The position numbers were made by a program, and so were the translations under genes. A stretch of DNA of 34,895 nucleotides from Oscillospiraceae bacterium (GTDB lineage Bacteria; Bacillota; Clostridia; Oscillospirales; Oscillospiraceae). Shown here in pieces: positions 1 to 7,724 of this stretch. The stretch lies in NCBI GenBank assembly GCA_018265835.1, contig JABLYK010000022.1, positions 1 to 34,895 of the forward strand, given 5' to 3'. Within the stretch, counting starts at the first letter, position 1, and each line of letters opens with the position of its first letter. Below the pieces are notes generated by a model. It was not told the origin of the DNA, ran no database searches, and saw only the letters and a program-made list of their open reading frames with translations.

Positions 1-2
1 TG

Positions 3-296
3 CTGCTCTCGGCGCTGATGCTGGTGTTCTGCTTCACGCAGGGCAGAGACCCCGTCCCCGGCTACGAGCCGCCGCACGACGATGCGTACTACGCGCAGCA
101 CCTGCCGGAGCTGGCTGAGGAGCTGAACGCCCACGTCCTGCCGGAGGTGGACGAGACTGCCTCCGCCGCAGCGGACGGCAGCACCGTGACTGTGACGATG
201 GAGGCACAGCGTCTGGCCAACACCCGCGCTGCCGTACTCCGATACTATGACGTATCCCTGTTTGTATTTGAACCAATCGAGCAACAATCCCCCTGA
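3..296 (+). CDS. C-terminal part of an unrecognised membrane-anchored or exported protein (partial)
   Basis: The reading frame is open from the window edge to a TGA at 294-296, giving 97 residues, so the true start may lie upstream. An in-frame ATG at 18 lies inside a hydrophobic stretch (LLSALMLVFCF), which looks like the end of a signal peptide or transmembrane helix. The rest is acidic and soluble in character and ends in a hydrophobic segment near RYYDVSLFVF. I do not recognise the family. No catalytic motif is visible. A 7-bp hairpin (297-320) without a T-run follows, so transcription may continue into nadE. Being cut by the window edge and lacking motifs, it gets no function here. Confidence 0.6.
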   Translation: MLSALMLVFCFTQGRDPVPGYEPPHDDAYYAQHLPELAEELNAHVLPEVDETASAAADGSTVTVTMEAQRLANTRAAVLRYYDVSLFVFEPIEQQSP

Positions 297-351
297 GTAA
301 ACGCCGAATCCATCGTTTACTTGAAAATCAGAGAAAAGAGTGAATGGAAAC

Positions 352-2262
352 ATGAAGCACGGATTTATCAAGGTTGCAGCGGCTGCACCGGAAATCAAAG
401 TCGCAGACCCGCTGTACAACGCGCAAAAGATCATTGACGTCATGCGTCAAAGCGACGAGCTTGGCGTGAAGCTGCTGGTTTTCCCGGCACTGAGCCTGAC
501 CGGCGCTACCTGCGGCGACCTGTTTTACCAGAACACGCTGCTGCGCGGCGCCGCCGACGGCCTGCGCAGGGTGGTAGCGGCTTCTGTAGAGTTCGGTATG
601 CTGACGTTCGTCGGCCTGCCGGTCGCAAAGGATGGCAAGGTGTATAACTGCGCCGCCGCGGTCTATGGCGGCGACCTGCTCGGCGTTGTGCCGATGAGCT
701 GCGCCGGCGACAAACACTTTTCCGTTCCGGAGGACGACTCGGTGCGCGAGATGAAGATCGGCGATCTGTACGCCGTCGCCTGTGGCACGCGCCTGCTGTT
801 CGAATGCGAAGCGCTGCCCAGCCTGAAAATCGCGGCGCAGGTCGCCGGCGACGCCGACGCTCCGGTGCCTCCGGCTGCAGATCACGCGCTCGCGGGCGCG
901 AATGTCATTGCGCAGCTTTCTTCCTTCAACATGAGCGTGGCGTCCACAGCGCATGAGACCGCCGCCGCGCGGGAGCAGAGCGCAAGACTGCACTGCGGCT
1001 TCGTCATGGCGGCCCCCGGCAGCGGCGAATCCACCACCGATCACACCTTCTCCGGTCTGTGCGTCGTGGCGGAAAACGGCGCCGTCCTCGCCTCCGCCGA
1101 GACGGGCTGCAGCACCGCTGTGACCGAGCTGGACGTTGAAGCGCTGGAAGCCGCGCGCCGCAAAGCCGCCAACTTCCGGGGCAAATCCACCTCGCACATG
1201 ATCGTCAAGTGGGGCGCGCTCTCCTGGGGCGGTGTGCTGGAGGATACGACGCTCACGCGCAAGTTCTCCAAGTATCCCTACCGTCCGGCGGATGAAAGCC
1301 AGTATCACGCGGCGGCAGAGCGTCTGCTGAACATGCAGGCCGCCAGCCTCGTGCGCAGAATGCGCTATGCCGACCTGAAGTTCCCGGTCGTCGGCATCTC
1401 CGGCGGCGTGGACTCCACGCTGGCCGTTATCATCTGCGCAAAGGCGGCGGAAATGATGGGTCTGCCCGCATCGAACGTCACTGCCGTCACGATGCCGTGC
1501 TTCGGCACGACCGACCGTACCAAGTCCAACGCCATCATCGTGTCCGAGCAGCTCGGCGCGACCGTGCGCGTGATCGACATCGGCGAGAGCGTCATGCAGC
1601 ACTTCAAGGACATTGACCACGACCCCGAAAACCGCAATGTCGTATACGAAAACGCGCAGGCGCGCGAGCGCACACAGATTCTCATGGACATCGCCAACGA
1701 GCTGGGCGGCATCCACGTCGGCACCGAAGACATGTCCGAATTTGCCGACGGCTGGTGCACCTACAATGGCGACCACATCTCCATGTACGACGTGAACGCC
1801 GGCTCCACCAAGACGATGGTGCAGATGGTCGTGCGCTACGTCGCCGAGACGACGGACAACAAGGTGCTTGCCGACGCGCTGTTCGACGTGCTGGATACCC
1901 CGGTGTCCCCCGAGCTGCTGCCGCCGACGCGCAACGGCGAGATCGCCCAGAAGAGCGAAGATTCCGTCGGCCCGTACAATCTGCAGGACTTCTTCCTGTA
2001 TTATCTGGTCGAAAACGGCTTCACGCCGGAGAAGGTGCTGCGTCTGGCCGACATCGCCTATGGCGACGAGTTTGACCACGACACGCTGAAAAAGTGGCTG
2101 CGCAGCTACTGCCGTCGCCTGTTCAGCCAGCAGTTCAAGCGCTCCTGCCTGCAGGACGGCCCGACGCTCTGCGGCTTCAGCTTCTCGCCGCGCACCGGTT
2201 TCCTCATGCCGTCCGACGGCTCGCCGGAGCTGTACCTTTCCATGGTGGACGCATTGGAATAA
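352..2262 (+). CDS. nadE: NAD+ synthetase homologue (NadE, long glutamine-dependent form) with degenerate glutaminase site
   Basis: The 636-residue protein has the layout of long NAD+ synthetases: an N-terminal nitrilase-type glutaminase (about 1-270) and a C-terminal ATP-pyrophosphatase synthetase (about 320-636) that amidates nicotinic acid adenine dinucleotide. The P-loop SGGVDS (350-355), the YNGDH stretch (471-475) and FSQQFKRSC near the end support the family. The normal glutaminase Glu-Lys-Cys triad is missing: the FPE glutamate is Ala46 (FPALSLTG), the VPK lysine is Met115 (VVPMS), and the ICED cysteine aligns with Ala165 (QVAGD). Conserved synthetase positions also differ (GTED at 457-460 for GTGD, FADGW for LALGW). 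It may use free ammonia, or be a paralogue with a changed role. ATG 352 was preferred over GTG 340 because the protein then begins MKHGFIKVAAA, like other family members. The frame is intact. Confidence 0.85.
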   Translation: MKHGFIKVAAAAPEIKVADPLYNAQKIIDVMRQSDELGVKLLVFPALSLTGATCGDLFYQNTLLRGAADGLRRVVAASVEFGMLTFVGLPVAKDGKVYNCAAAVYGGDLLGVVPMSCAGDKHFSVPEDDSVREMKIGDLYAVACGTRLLFECEALPSLKIAAQVAGDADAPVPPAADHALAGANVIAQLSSFNMSVASTAHETAAAREQSARLHCGFVMAAPGSGESTTDHTFSGLCVVAENGAVLASAETGCSTAVTELDVEALEAARRKAANFRGKSTSHMIVKWGALSWGGVLEDTTLTRKFSKYPYRPADESQYHAAAERLLNMQAASLVRRMRYADLKFPVVGISGGVDSTLAVIICAKAAEMMGLPASNVTAVTMPCFGTTDRTKSNAIIVSEQLGATVRVIDIGESVMQHFKDIDHDPENRNVVYENAQARERTQILMDIANELGGIHVGTEDMSEFADGWCTYNGDHISMYDVNAGSTKTMVQMVVRYVAETTDNKVLADALFDVLDTPVSPELLPPTRNGEIAQKSEDSVGPYNLQDFFLYYLVENGFTPEKVLRLADIAYGDEFDHDTLKKWLRSYCRRLFSQQFKRSCLQDGPTLCGFSFSPRTGFLMPSDGSPELYLSMVDALE

Positions 2263-2272
2263 CTGCACACCC

Positions 2273-2323
2273 AAAAAATCAGGGGCAAACGGCAAAAAAG
2301 TCGCTTTTGCCCTTGATTTTTTT
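2273..2323 (+). terminator. Rho-independent terminator after nadE
   Basis: An A-rich and T-rich inverted repeat (AAAAAATCAGGGGCAAA pairing with TTTGCCCTTGATTTTTT, one mismatch) begins 10 nt after the nadE stop and ends in a run of seven T. The A-tract on the other arm would let it work on both strands. Confidence 0.8.
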
Positions 2324-2341
2324 CTGTCAGTCTGCAATAAT
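2313..2341 (+). promoter_or_regulatory. Candidate promoter for the ECF S component-coaX pair
   Basis: TTGATT (2313-2318), a 17-nt spacer and AATAAT (2336-2341) fit a sigma-70 promoter. The -35 lies in the descending arm of the nadE terminator. A perfect small palindrome, CACACT-GA-AGTGTG (2359-2372), follows and could be an operator or a 5' UTR hairpin. Assigned by eye only. Confidence 0.4.
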
Positions 2342-2396
2342 ACCCCTGCACTATATCACACACTGAAGTGTGAACAGTAGCAGGAGGTAATTGAAT

Positions 2397-2984
2397 ATGC
2401 AAAACAACACAGGAAAAACCCGTAAACTCACGGGAATCGCAATCTTCACGGCCATCGTCGTCGTGCTGCAGCTGCTCGGAAGCTTCATCCGGTTTGGTCC
2501 GTTTTCGATCTCACTGGTGCTGATTCCGATCGTCGTCGGCGCAGCAATGTATGGCACGGTCGCCGGCGCCTGGCTGGGCTTTATCTTCGGTCTGGTCGTT
2601 CTCCTCTCCGGGGACGCAGCGGCGTTTCTGGGCGTGAACGCGCTCGGCGCGATCATCACCGTAATTGCCAAAGGCACGCTTGCCGGTCTGTGCGCCGGTC
2701 TTGTGTTCCGCGCGCTGGCGAAAACGAACACCTACGTGGCAGTCATCGCATCGGCCATCGTTTGCCCGGTTGTAAACACCGGCGTGTTCCTGCTCGGCTG
2801 CCTGCTGTTTTTCATGGAAACGATCAACGGCTGGGCCGCAGAAGCACACTTTGCCAATGCGGGTGCGTATATGATCGTCGGGCTCGTCGGGCTGAACTTC
2901 GTGTTCGAGCTGCTCGTAAACGTGGTTCTCAGCCCCGTGATTGTCCGCATCATTTCCATTGGTAAGAAAGGAACCGCAAACTGA
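2397..2984 (+). CDS. ECF transporter S component, predicted pantothenate-specific
   Basis: This 195-residue integral membrane protein has about six hydrophobic helices separated by short loops, the size and build of the substrate-binding S component of energy-coupling-factor importers. It would need the shared EcfT/EcfA1/EcfA2 module, which is not in this window. Pantothenate is inferred as substrate from context: coaX, the first enzyme of CoA synthesis from pantothenate, starts 1 nt after this stop. ATG 2397 has AGGAGG (2382-2387) at 9-nt spacing; the in-frame TTG at 2391 is too close to that site. Substrate assignment by neighbour is moderate evidence, and another vitamin is possible. Confidence 0.8.
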   Translation: MQNNTGKTRKLTGIAIFTAIVVVLQLLGSFIRFGPFSISLVLIPIVVGAAMYGTVAGAWLGFIFGLVVLLSGDAAAFLGVNALGAIITVIAKGTLAGLCAGLVFRALAKTNTYVAVIASAIVCPVVNTGVFLLGCLLFFMETINGWAAEAHFANAGAYMIVGLVGLNFVFELLVNVVLSPVIVRIISIGKKGTAN

Positions 2985-2985
2985 T

Positions 2986-3759
2986 ATGCTGCTTGCAATC
3001 GACGTTGGAAATACAAATATCGTCCTCGGTTGTCTGGAGGAAGGCAGGATCGCCGGCATCACCCGGATGGAGACCGACCGCGACAAGACGGCGCACGAAT
3101 ATGCCATTGCGCTCAAGCAGGCGCTGGAATTCGGCGGCATCGACCCCTCGCAGCTCGACGGCGCGATTCTCTCGTCTGTCGTTCCGCCGATCAACGGCGC
3201 GCTGCGCGCGGCCATCCGCATGGTCTCGGGGCTGGATGCAATCGTCGTCGGCCCCGGCATGAAGACCGGGCTGAACATCGGGCTGGACGACCCCGGCACC
3301 ATGGCCAGTGACCTCGTCGTCGGCGCCGCCGCCGGTCTGAGCATCCACAAGCCGCCGCTCATCATCATCGACATGGGCACGGCCACCACCATGACCGTGA
3401 TCGACGGCTCCGCGCGCGTGCGCGGCGGCGCGATTATTCCCGGCGTCGGTCTGTCGGCCGACGCGCTCGCCAACAGCGCTGCGCTTCTGCCGCACATCTC
3501 GCTCGACGCGCCGAAAAAGTGCATCGGCTCGGAAACGATTGACGCCATGCGCAGCGGCAGCGTCTACGGCACGGCCTGCATGCTTGACGGCATGATCGAG
3601 CGCATGGAGGAGGAGCTGGGCGAAAAAATCACCGCCATTGCCACCGGCGGTCTTGCCGGCTTCATCGTCCCGCACTGCAAGCGCGAGATCCTCTATGAGA
3701 AGAATCTGCTGCTCAACGGCCTGTGGATTCTGTATCAGAAAAACAAAAAACGCAAATAA
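2986..3759 (+). CDS. coaX: Type III pantothenate kinase
   Basis: CoaX phosphorylates pantothenate with ATP in the cytoplasm, the first step of coenzyme A synthesis. The 257-residue protein carries the ASKHA-fold phosphate motif DVGNTN at 6-11, the second motif DMGTATT near residue 128, and IATGGLAG near the C-terminus. Type III kinases need a monovalent cation and are not feedback-inhibited by CoA (family knowledge). The start at 2986 has an AGGAA ribosome site and overlaps nothing, but it is only 1 nt from the upstream stop, so the pair is translationally coupled. Length is normal for the family. The gene ends in a strong bidirectional terminator shared with dnaJ. Confidence 0.95.
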   Translation: MLLAIDVGNTNIVLGCLEEGRIAGITRMETDRDKTAHEYAIALKQALEFGGIDPSQLDGAILSSVVPPINGALRAAIRMVSGLDAIVVGPGMKTGLNIGLDDPGTMASDLVVGAAAGLSIHKPPLIIIDMGTATTMTVIDGSARVRGGAIIPGVGLSADALANSAALLPHISLDAPKKCIGSETIDAMRSGSVYGTACMLDGMIERMEEELGEKITAIATGGLAGFIVPHCKREILYEKNLLLNGLWILYQKNKKRK

Positions 3760-3765
3760 TTCTAC

Positions 3766-3799
3766 AAAAAATCCCGACCAGATTTGGTCGGGATTTTTT
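3766..3799 (+). terminator. Bidirectional terminator between coaX and dnaJ
   Basis: The perfect inverted repeat AAAAAATCCCGACCA / TGGTCGGGATTTTTT sits between the convergent coaX (plus) and dnaJ (minus) stops. It gives a T-run on both strands, so it can end both transcripts. Confidence 0.93.
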
Positions 3800-3808
3800 G
3801 ATTTTCAT

Positions 3809-4954
3809 TTACTTTTTCTTTTTTCCGCCAAAGATGCCGCCGGATTTCCCCTCGCTCACAGATTCATTCATGGAAGCGGCGAACTGGCGGAGCTTTTCCT
3901 TCTGCTCGCCGGTCAGACTCTGCGGCACCGCAACCGTAATGGTGACGAACTGGTCACCTCGCCCGCTCTTGCTCTGCAGGTACGGGATGCCCTTGCCGCG
4001 CAGGCGGAACACGCTGCCGGGCTGCGTGCCCTCCGGAATGGTGAGCTTGACCTTGCCGTCGATGGTCGGCACCTCGATCTCCGCACCAAGCGCGGCCTGC
4101 GCAAAGGTGACGGGCATTTCCATCAGGACGGAGTTGCCGTCGCGCTCGAACAGCGGGTGGGGCTTCACCATCACGGTGACAAGCAGATCGCCCTGTGCGC
4201 CGCCATCCTGCCCGGCGTTTCCCTGACCACGCAGAGAGATGGTCTGACCATCGTCGATGCCGGCCGGGATCTTGATGTTGATCTTCTGGTTCTTGCGCAC
4301 CGCGCCGCGCCCGCCGCACTTGGGGCAGGGCTGGTGGACAATTTTGCCGCGGCCGCCGCACTTTTTGCACGGCCCGGTGGACTGCACCATGCCGAACGGC
4401 GTGCGCTGCGTGGTGCGCACGGAGCCGGTGCCCTTGCAGTCCGGGCAGACCTCCGGCGTGGTGCCGGGCGCGCAGCCGGTGCCCTTGCAGTCCGGGCAGG
4501 CCTCCACGCGGCCGATGTTGATCTCCTTGTTGCAGCCGAACGCAGCCTCCTCAAAAGAGATCTGCACGCGGGCACGGAGATTCTCACCCCGGCGCGGGCC
4601 GCTGCGCTGCTGGCCGCCGCCAAAAATGTCGCCGAAGCCGCCGCCGAACAGGTCGCTGAAAATGTCGCCGAAGCCGCCGAACCCACCGAAGCCGGGGCCA
4701 CCGGGGCCGCCGAAGCCGGAGGCCGGGTCAAACGCTGCATGGCCATATTGGTCGTACTTCGCGCGCTTGTCGGGGTCGGAAAGCACCTCATACGCCTCGT
4801 TGATCTCCTTGAAGCGCGCTTCGCACTCCTTGTCGTCCGGGTGCAGGTCGGGGTGATTGGCCTTGGCCATCTTGCGGTATGCTTTTTTGATCTCGTCGTC
4901 GGAAGCGCCCTTCTCGACGCCGAGCACTTCGTAATAATCTCGTTTTTCAGCCAT
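3809..4954 (-). CDS. dnaJ: Chaperone DnaJ (Hsp40)
   Basis: DnaJ delivers unfolded proteins to DnaK and stimulates its ATPase. The 381-residue protein has all type I parts in order: J domain with HPD at 34-36, a Gly/Phe-rich linker (about 78-115, repeated GFGG and FGGG), four CxxCxGxG zinc repeats (two CPDCKGTG, CKKCGGRG, CPKCGGRG), then the substrate-binding C-terminal domains ending in a Lys-rich tail. It lies downstream of dnaK on the same strand with a 79-nt gap that holds a perfect 12-bp hairpin. The gene is convergent with coaX. Nothing is missing or truncated. Confidence 0.97.
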   Translation of the reverse strand: MAEKRDYYEVLGVEKGASDDEIKKAYRKMAKANHPDLHPDDKECEARFKEINEAYEVLSDPDKRAKYDQYGHAAFDPASGFGGPGGPGFGGFGGFGDIFSDLFGGGFGDIFGGGQQRSGPRRGENLRARVQISFEEAAFGCNKEINIGRVEACPDCKGTGCAPGTTPEVCPDCKGTGSVRTTQRTPFGMVQSTGPCKKCGGRGKIVHQPCPKCGGRGAVRKNQKINIKIPAGIDDGQTISLRGQGNAGQDGGAQGDLLVTVMVKPHPLFERDGNSVLMEMPVTFAQAALGAEIEVPTIDGKVKLTIPEGTQPGSVFRLRGKGIPYLQSKSGRGDQFVTITVAVPQSLTGEQKEKLRQFAASMNESVSEGKSGGIFGGKKKK

Positions 4955-4980
4955 ACATGTACCTCAATGCAAACACTTCA

Positions 4981-5014
4981 ATTGCGGGCGCACAAAAATC
5001 CATGCGCCCGCAAT
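4981..5014 (-). other. Perfect 12-bp hairpin between dnaK and dnaJ
   Basis: ATTGCGGGCGCA (4981-4992) and TGCGCCCGCAAT (5003-5014) flank a 10-nt loop. Read in the direction of dnaK-dnaJ transcription, the stem is preceded by an A-run and is not followed by a T-run. It therefore looks like a processing or mRNA-stabilising stem-loop rather than a terminator. On the plus strand it is followed by TTTTTT and could stop antisense transcription. Confidence 0.7.
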
Positions 5015-5033
5015 GTTTTTTCCATGGGAACGA

Positions 5034-6890
5034 TTACTTATCGTCATCGACCACGGTGTAGTCCGCGTCGTAATACTGCTGGCCGTCGCCGCCGTTATTG
5101 CCGCAGTCGCCATTGTTGCAGTTCGGATCACAGCCCGCGTTCGGCGCGCCCTGCGGGTTGGCCTGCTGGTACATCTTCTCGCTGAGCTTGTAGAACGCCT
5201 GGGTCAGCTCCTCGGTCGCAGCCTTGATGGCGGCGGTGTCGGTGCCGGTGAGGGCGGTCTTCAGCGCGCCGAGCTTGCTTTCGATCTCGGCCTTCTCCGC
5301 AAGATCGACCTTGTCGCCCATCTCCTCGAGCGTCTTCTCGGTCTGGTAGACCATCTGATCGCCCTGGTTGCGGGTGTCGATCTCCTCCTTGCGCTTGGCG
5401 TCCTCGGCAGCGAACTGCTCCGCCTCGCGGACGGCCTTGTCGATGTCCTCTTTGGACATGTTGGTGGAGGAGGTGATGGTGATGTGCTGCTCCTTGCCGG
5501 TGCCGAGATCCTTCGCAGAAACGTTCACGATGCCGTTGGCGTCGATATCGAAGGTGACCTCGATCTGCGGCACGCCGCGGCGGGCCGGAGCGATGCCGTC
5601 CAGATGGAAGCGGCCAAGGGACTTGTTATACTGCGCCATCTCGCGCTCGCCCTGCAGGACGTTGACCTCAACGGAGGTCTGGTTGTCGGCTGCGGTGGAG
5701 AAGATCTGGCTCTTCTTGGTCGGGATGGTGGTGTTGCGCTCAATCAGCTTCGTGCAAACGCCGCCGAGCGTCTCGATGCCGAGGGACAGCGGGGTCACGT
5801 CGAGCAGCAGGATGCCTTCGACGTCGCCGCCGAGCACGCCGCCCTGGATGGCCGCGCCATCAGCCACGCATTCGTCGGGGTTGATGCCCTTGAAGCCTTC
5901 CTTGCCGGTGAGCTTCTTGACCATTTCCTGCACGGCCGGGATGCGGCTGGAGCCGCCGACGAGCAGAACCTTCGTCAGCTCGGAAGCTGCGATGCCCGCG
6001 TCGCTCATGGCCTGACGAACCGGGCCTGCGGTCTTCTCGACCAGATGCGCGGTCAGCTCGTTGAACTTCGCGCGGGAGAGCGTCACGTCCAGATGCTTCG
6101 GGCCGGTGGCGTCCGCCGTGATATACGGCAGGTTGATGTTCGAGGTGGTCACGCCGGAAAGCTCAATCTTGGCCTTCTCAGCCGCTTCGCGCAGGCGCTG
6201 CATGGCAACGCGGTCGGCGGACAGGTCGATGCCCTCGGCCTTCTTGAACTCATCGACCAGATACTTGGTGATGCACTGGTCAAAGTCGTCGCCGCCGAGA
6301 CGGTTGTTGCCGGCCGTGGCGAGAACTTCGATGACGCCGTCGCCGATCTCCAGTACGGAGACGTCGAACGTGCCGCCGCCGAGGTCATAGACCATGATCT
6401 TCTGGTCGGTCTCCTTGTCCAGACCGTAAGCCAGTGCGGCTGCGGTCGGCTCGTTGATGATGCGCTTGACGTCGAGTCCTGCGATCTTGCCGGCGTCCTT
6501 GGTGGCCTGACGCTGGGCGTCGGTGAAGTAAGCCGGGACGGTGATGACCGCTTCCGTGACCGTCTGGCCAAGGTAAGCTTCCGCGTCGGACTTCAGCTTC
6601 TGCAGCACCATGGCGCTGATTTCCTGCGGGGTGTAGTTCTTGCCGTCGATCGCAACTTTATAGTTGGAGCCCATCTCGCGCTTGATGGAGCTGATGGTTC
6701 TGTCGGGGTTCGTGATTGCCTGGCGCTTTGCAACCTGGCCGACCATACGCTCGCCGGTCTTGGAGAACGCGACGACGGACGGCGTGGTGCGATGACCTTC
6801 CGCGTTGGGGATGACAACAGCCTCGCCGCCCTCCATGACGGAGACGCAGCTGTTGGTGGTGCCAAGGTCGATACCGATAATTTTACCCAT
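5034..6890 (-). CDS. dnaK: Chaperone DnaK (Hsp70)
   Basis: DnaK is the central ATP-dependent Hsp70 foldase. The protein is 618 residues when begun at MGKIIGIDLGTTNS, which is preceded by AGGAGG on the minus strand. The frame is open further upstream, but that part covers AT-rich promoter-like DNA and hairpins and does not resemble Hsp70. The nucleotide-binding domain holds IDLGTTNS (5-12) and VYDLGGGTFDVS; the substrate-binding domain contains VTPLSLGIETLGG. The C-terminal tail is rich in Asn, Gly and Asp. The gene lies 252 bp downstream of grpE, beyond a palindromic terminator, and must largely rely on its own promoter. No CIRCE element is visible upstream. Confidence 0.97.
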   Translation of the reverse strand: MGKIIGIDLGTTNSCVSVMEGGEAVVIPNAEGHRTTPSVVAFSKTGERMVGQVAKRQAITNPDRTISSIKREMGSNYKVAIDGKNYTPQEISAMVLQKLKSDAEAYLGQTVTEAVITVPAYFTDAQRQATKDAGKIAGLDVKRIINEPTAAALAYGLDKETDQKIMVYDLGGGTFDVSVLEIGDGVIEVLATAGNNRLGGDDFDQCITKYLVDEFKKAEGIDLSADRVAMQRLREAAEKAKIELSGVTTSNINLPYITADATGPKHLDVTLSRAKFNELTAHLVEKTAGPVRQAMSDAGIAASELTKVLLVGGSSRIPAVQEMVKKLTGKEGFKGINPDECVADGAAIQGGVLGGDVEGILLLDVTPLSLGIETLGGVCTKLIERNTTIPTKKSQIFSTAADNQTSVEVNVLQGEREMAQYNKSLGRFHLDGIAPARRGVPQIEVTFDIDANGIVNVSAKDLGTGKEQHITITSSTNMSKEDIDKAVREAEQFAAEDAKRKEEIDTRNQGDQMVYQTEKTLEEMGDKVDLAEKAEIESKLGALKTALTGTDTAAIKAATEELTQAFYKLSEKMYQQANPQGAPNAGCDPNCNNGDCGNNGGDGQQYYDADYTVVDDDK

Positions 6891-6918
6891 TGTAATATCC
6901 TCCTGTATTGAAAAAGAA

Positions 6919-6947
6919 TTTTTATATACGATATATATTACACTCAA
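6919..6947 (-). promoter_or_regulatory. Candidate dnaK promoter
   Basis: The minus strand carries TTGAGT (6942-6947) and, 17 nt further on, TAAAAA (6919-6924), in a very AT-rich stretch directly upstream of the dnaK ribosome site. An alternative -10, TATAAA, has a 15-nt spacer. The match is modest; the case rests mainly on the terminator upstream, which makes a local promoter necessary. Confidence 0.35.
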
Positions 6948-7114
6948 CAGCTTTCTGAAAAATGAAAGTCTGTCAATGCCTCGCAGAGTTTCGCCGCCGC
7001 AGCGGCGAAATAAAATCAAATCGTTTTTTCCGGCGACATGTGCGGTGGAAAAAACTCCTATCGCGGAGCGAACGTGCGCGCTTCGCACGTGCGTTGAGCG
7101 GAGTGCAAGCCTTC

Positions 7115-7140
7115 TCAAAAAAGTGCAAGCACTTTTTTGA
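7115..7140 (-). terminator. Perfect palindromic terminator downstream of grpE
   Basis: TCAAAAAAGTGC (7115-7126) and GCACTTTTTTGA (7129-7140) form a perfect 12-bp stem with a two-base loop. It lies 2 nt after the grpE stop on the minus strand, and either strand could end in a T-run. It separates hrcA-grpE from dnaK-dnaJ. Confidence 0.75.
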
Positions 7141-7142
7141 AA

Positions 7143-7724
7143 TCAGTTGGCCACTTTGACCATGGAATAGCGCAGGATCTTGTCGCCAACCTTGAAGCCC
7201 TTTTCAAACTCCTCGACGATGACGTTCTCGCCGTAATTCTCATCCTCGATGTGCATCACGGCGTTGTGCAGGTTTGCGTCGAATGGCTGGCCGACCGCCT
7301 CGATCATGGCAACACCGAGCTGCTCGAGCGCCTTTTCATACTGCGTCATAATCATTTCAAGCCCCTTGCGGCAGGCGTCGTCCTCCGGCGTCTGCGTAAG
7401 CGCGCGGGACAGGCTGTCGTACACGGGCAGGAACTTCTTGAGCGTTTCGCACCGCACGTCGGTGTAGATGTTCTCGCGCTCCTTGGCGCTGCGGCGGCGG
7501 AAATTGTCGTACTCGGCCAGCAGGCGGAGGTATTTATCCCGCTCGACGGCAAGCTCCTCCTCCAGCGACTTTTTGGTCGGAGCCTTTTCGGACTTCTTGC
7601 CGGCCTTTTTGTCCGCCTTCTGCTCGGTTTCCGGTGCCGCTTTGGTTTCTTCTTTGACTTCCGCTTCGGTTTCCGGCGTCGTCTGCTCCTGCTCCGGAGC
7701 GGTTTCCTGCTTGTTATTGCTCAT
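7143..7724 (-). CDS. grpE: Nucleotide exchange factor GrpE
   Basis: GrpE promotes ADP release from DnaK. The 193-residue protein begins with a long Lys/Glu-rich, probably disordered tail (about 1-60). The dimerising helix follows, with RLLAEYDNFRRRSAKER, and the C-terminal beta domain contains PFDANLHNAVM and VGDKILRYSMVKVA, which are family hallmarks. The ATG at 7724 lies 11 nt inside the 3' end of hrcA and has AAGGGAGAA upstream, so the two are translationally coupled. It is co-transcribed with hrcA from the CIRCE-controlled promoter. Confidence 0.96.
   Translation of the reverse strand: MSNNKQETAPEQEQTTPETEAEVKEETKAAPETEQKADKKAGKKSEKAPTKKSLEEELAVERDKYLRLLAEYDNFRRRSAKERENIYTDVRCETLKKFLPVYDSLSRALTQTPEDDACRKGLEMIMTQYEKALEQLGVAMIEAVGQPFDANLHNAVMHIEDENYGENVIVEEFEKGFKVGDKILRYSMVKVAN

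Noticed and set aside
297..320. Terminator before nadE
   Set aside because: The stem is only 7 bp (GTAAACG/CGTTTAC) with a 10-nt loop and no T-run.
328..2337. Long open frame of 669 codons antisense to nadE
   Set aside because: GC-rich codon bias leaves the opposite strand open; the translation is His/Arg/Ala-rich with no domain, and the plus-strand frame is a clear NadE homologue.
5013..6911. 632-codon plus-strand frame opposite dnaK, and similar long shadows opposite dnaJ, hrcA, rpoD and GH2
   Set aside because: These are mirror frames of highly conserved genes, low in complexity and without ribosome sites or family motifs.
6891..7142. CIRCE upstream of dnaK
   Set aside because: A GAGTGCAAG near 7100 resembles a half-site, but there is no TTAGCACTC partner at nine bases.
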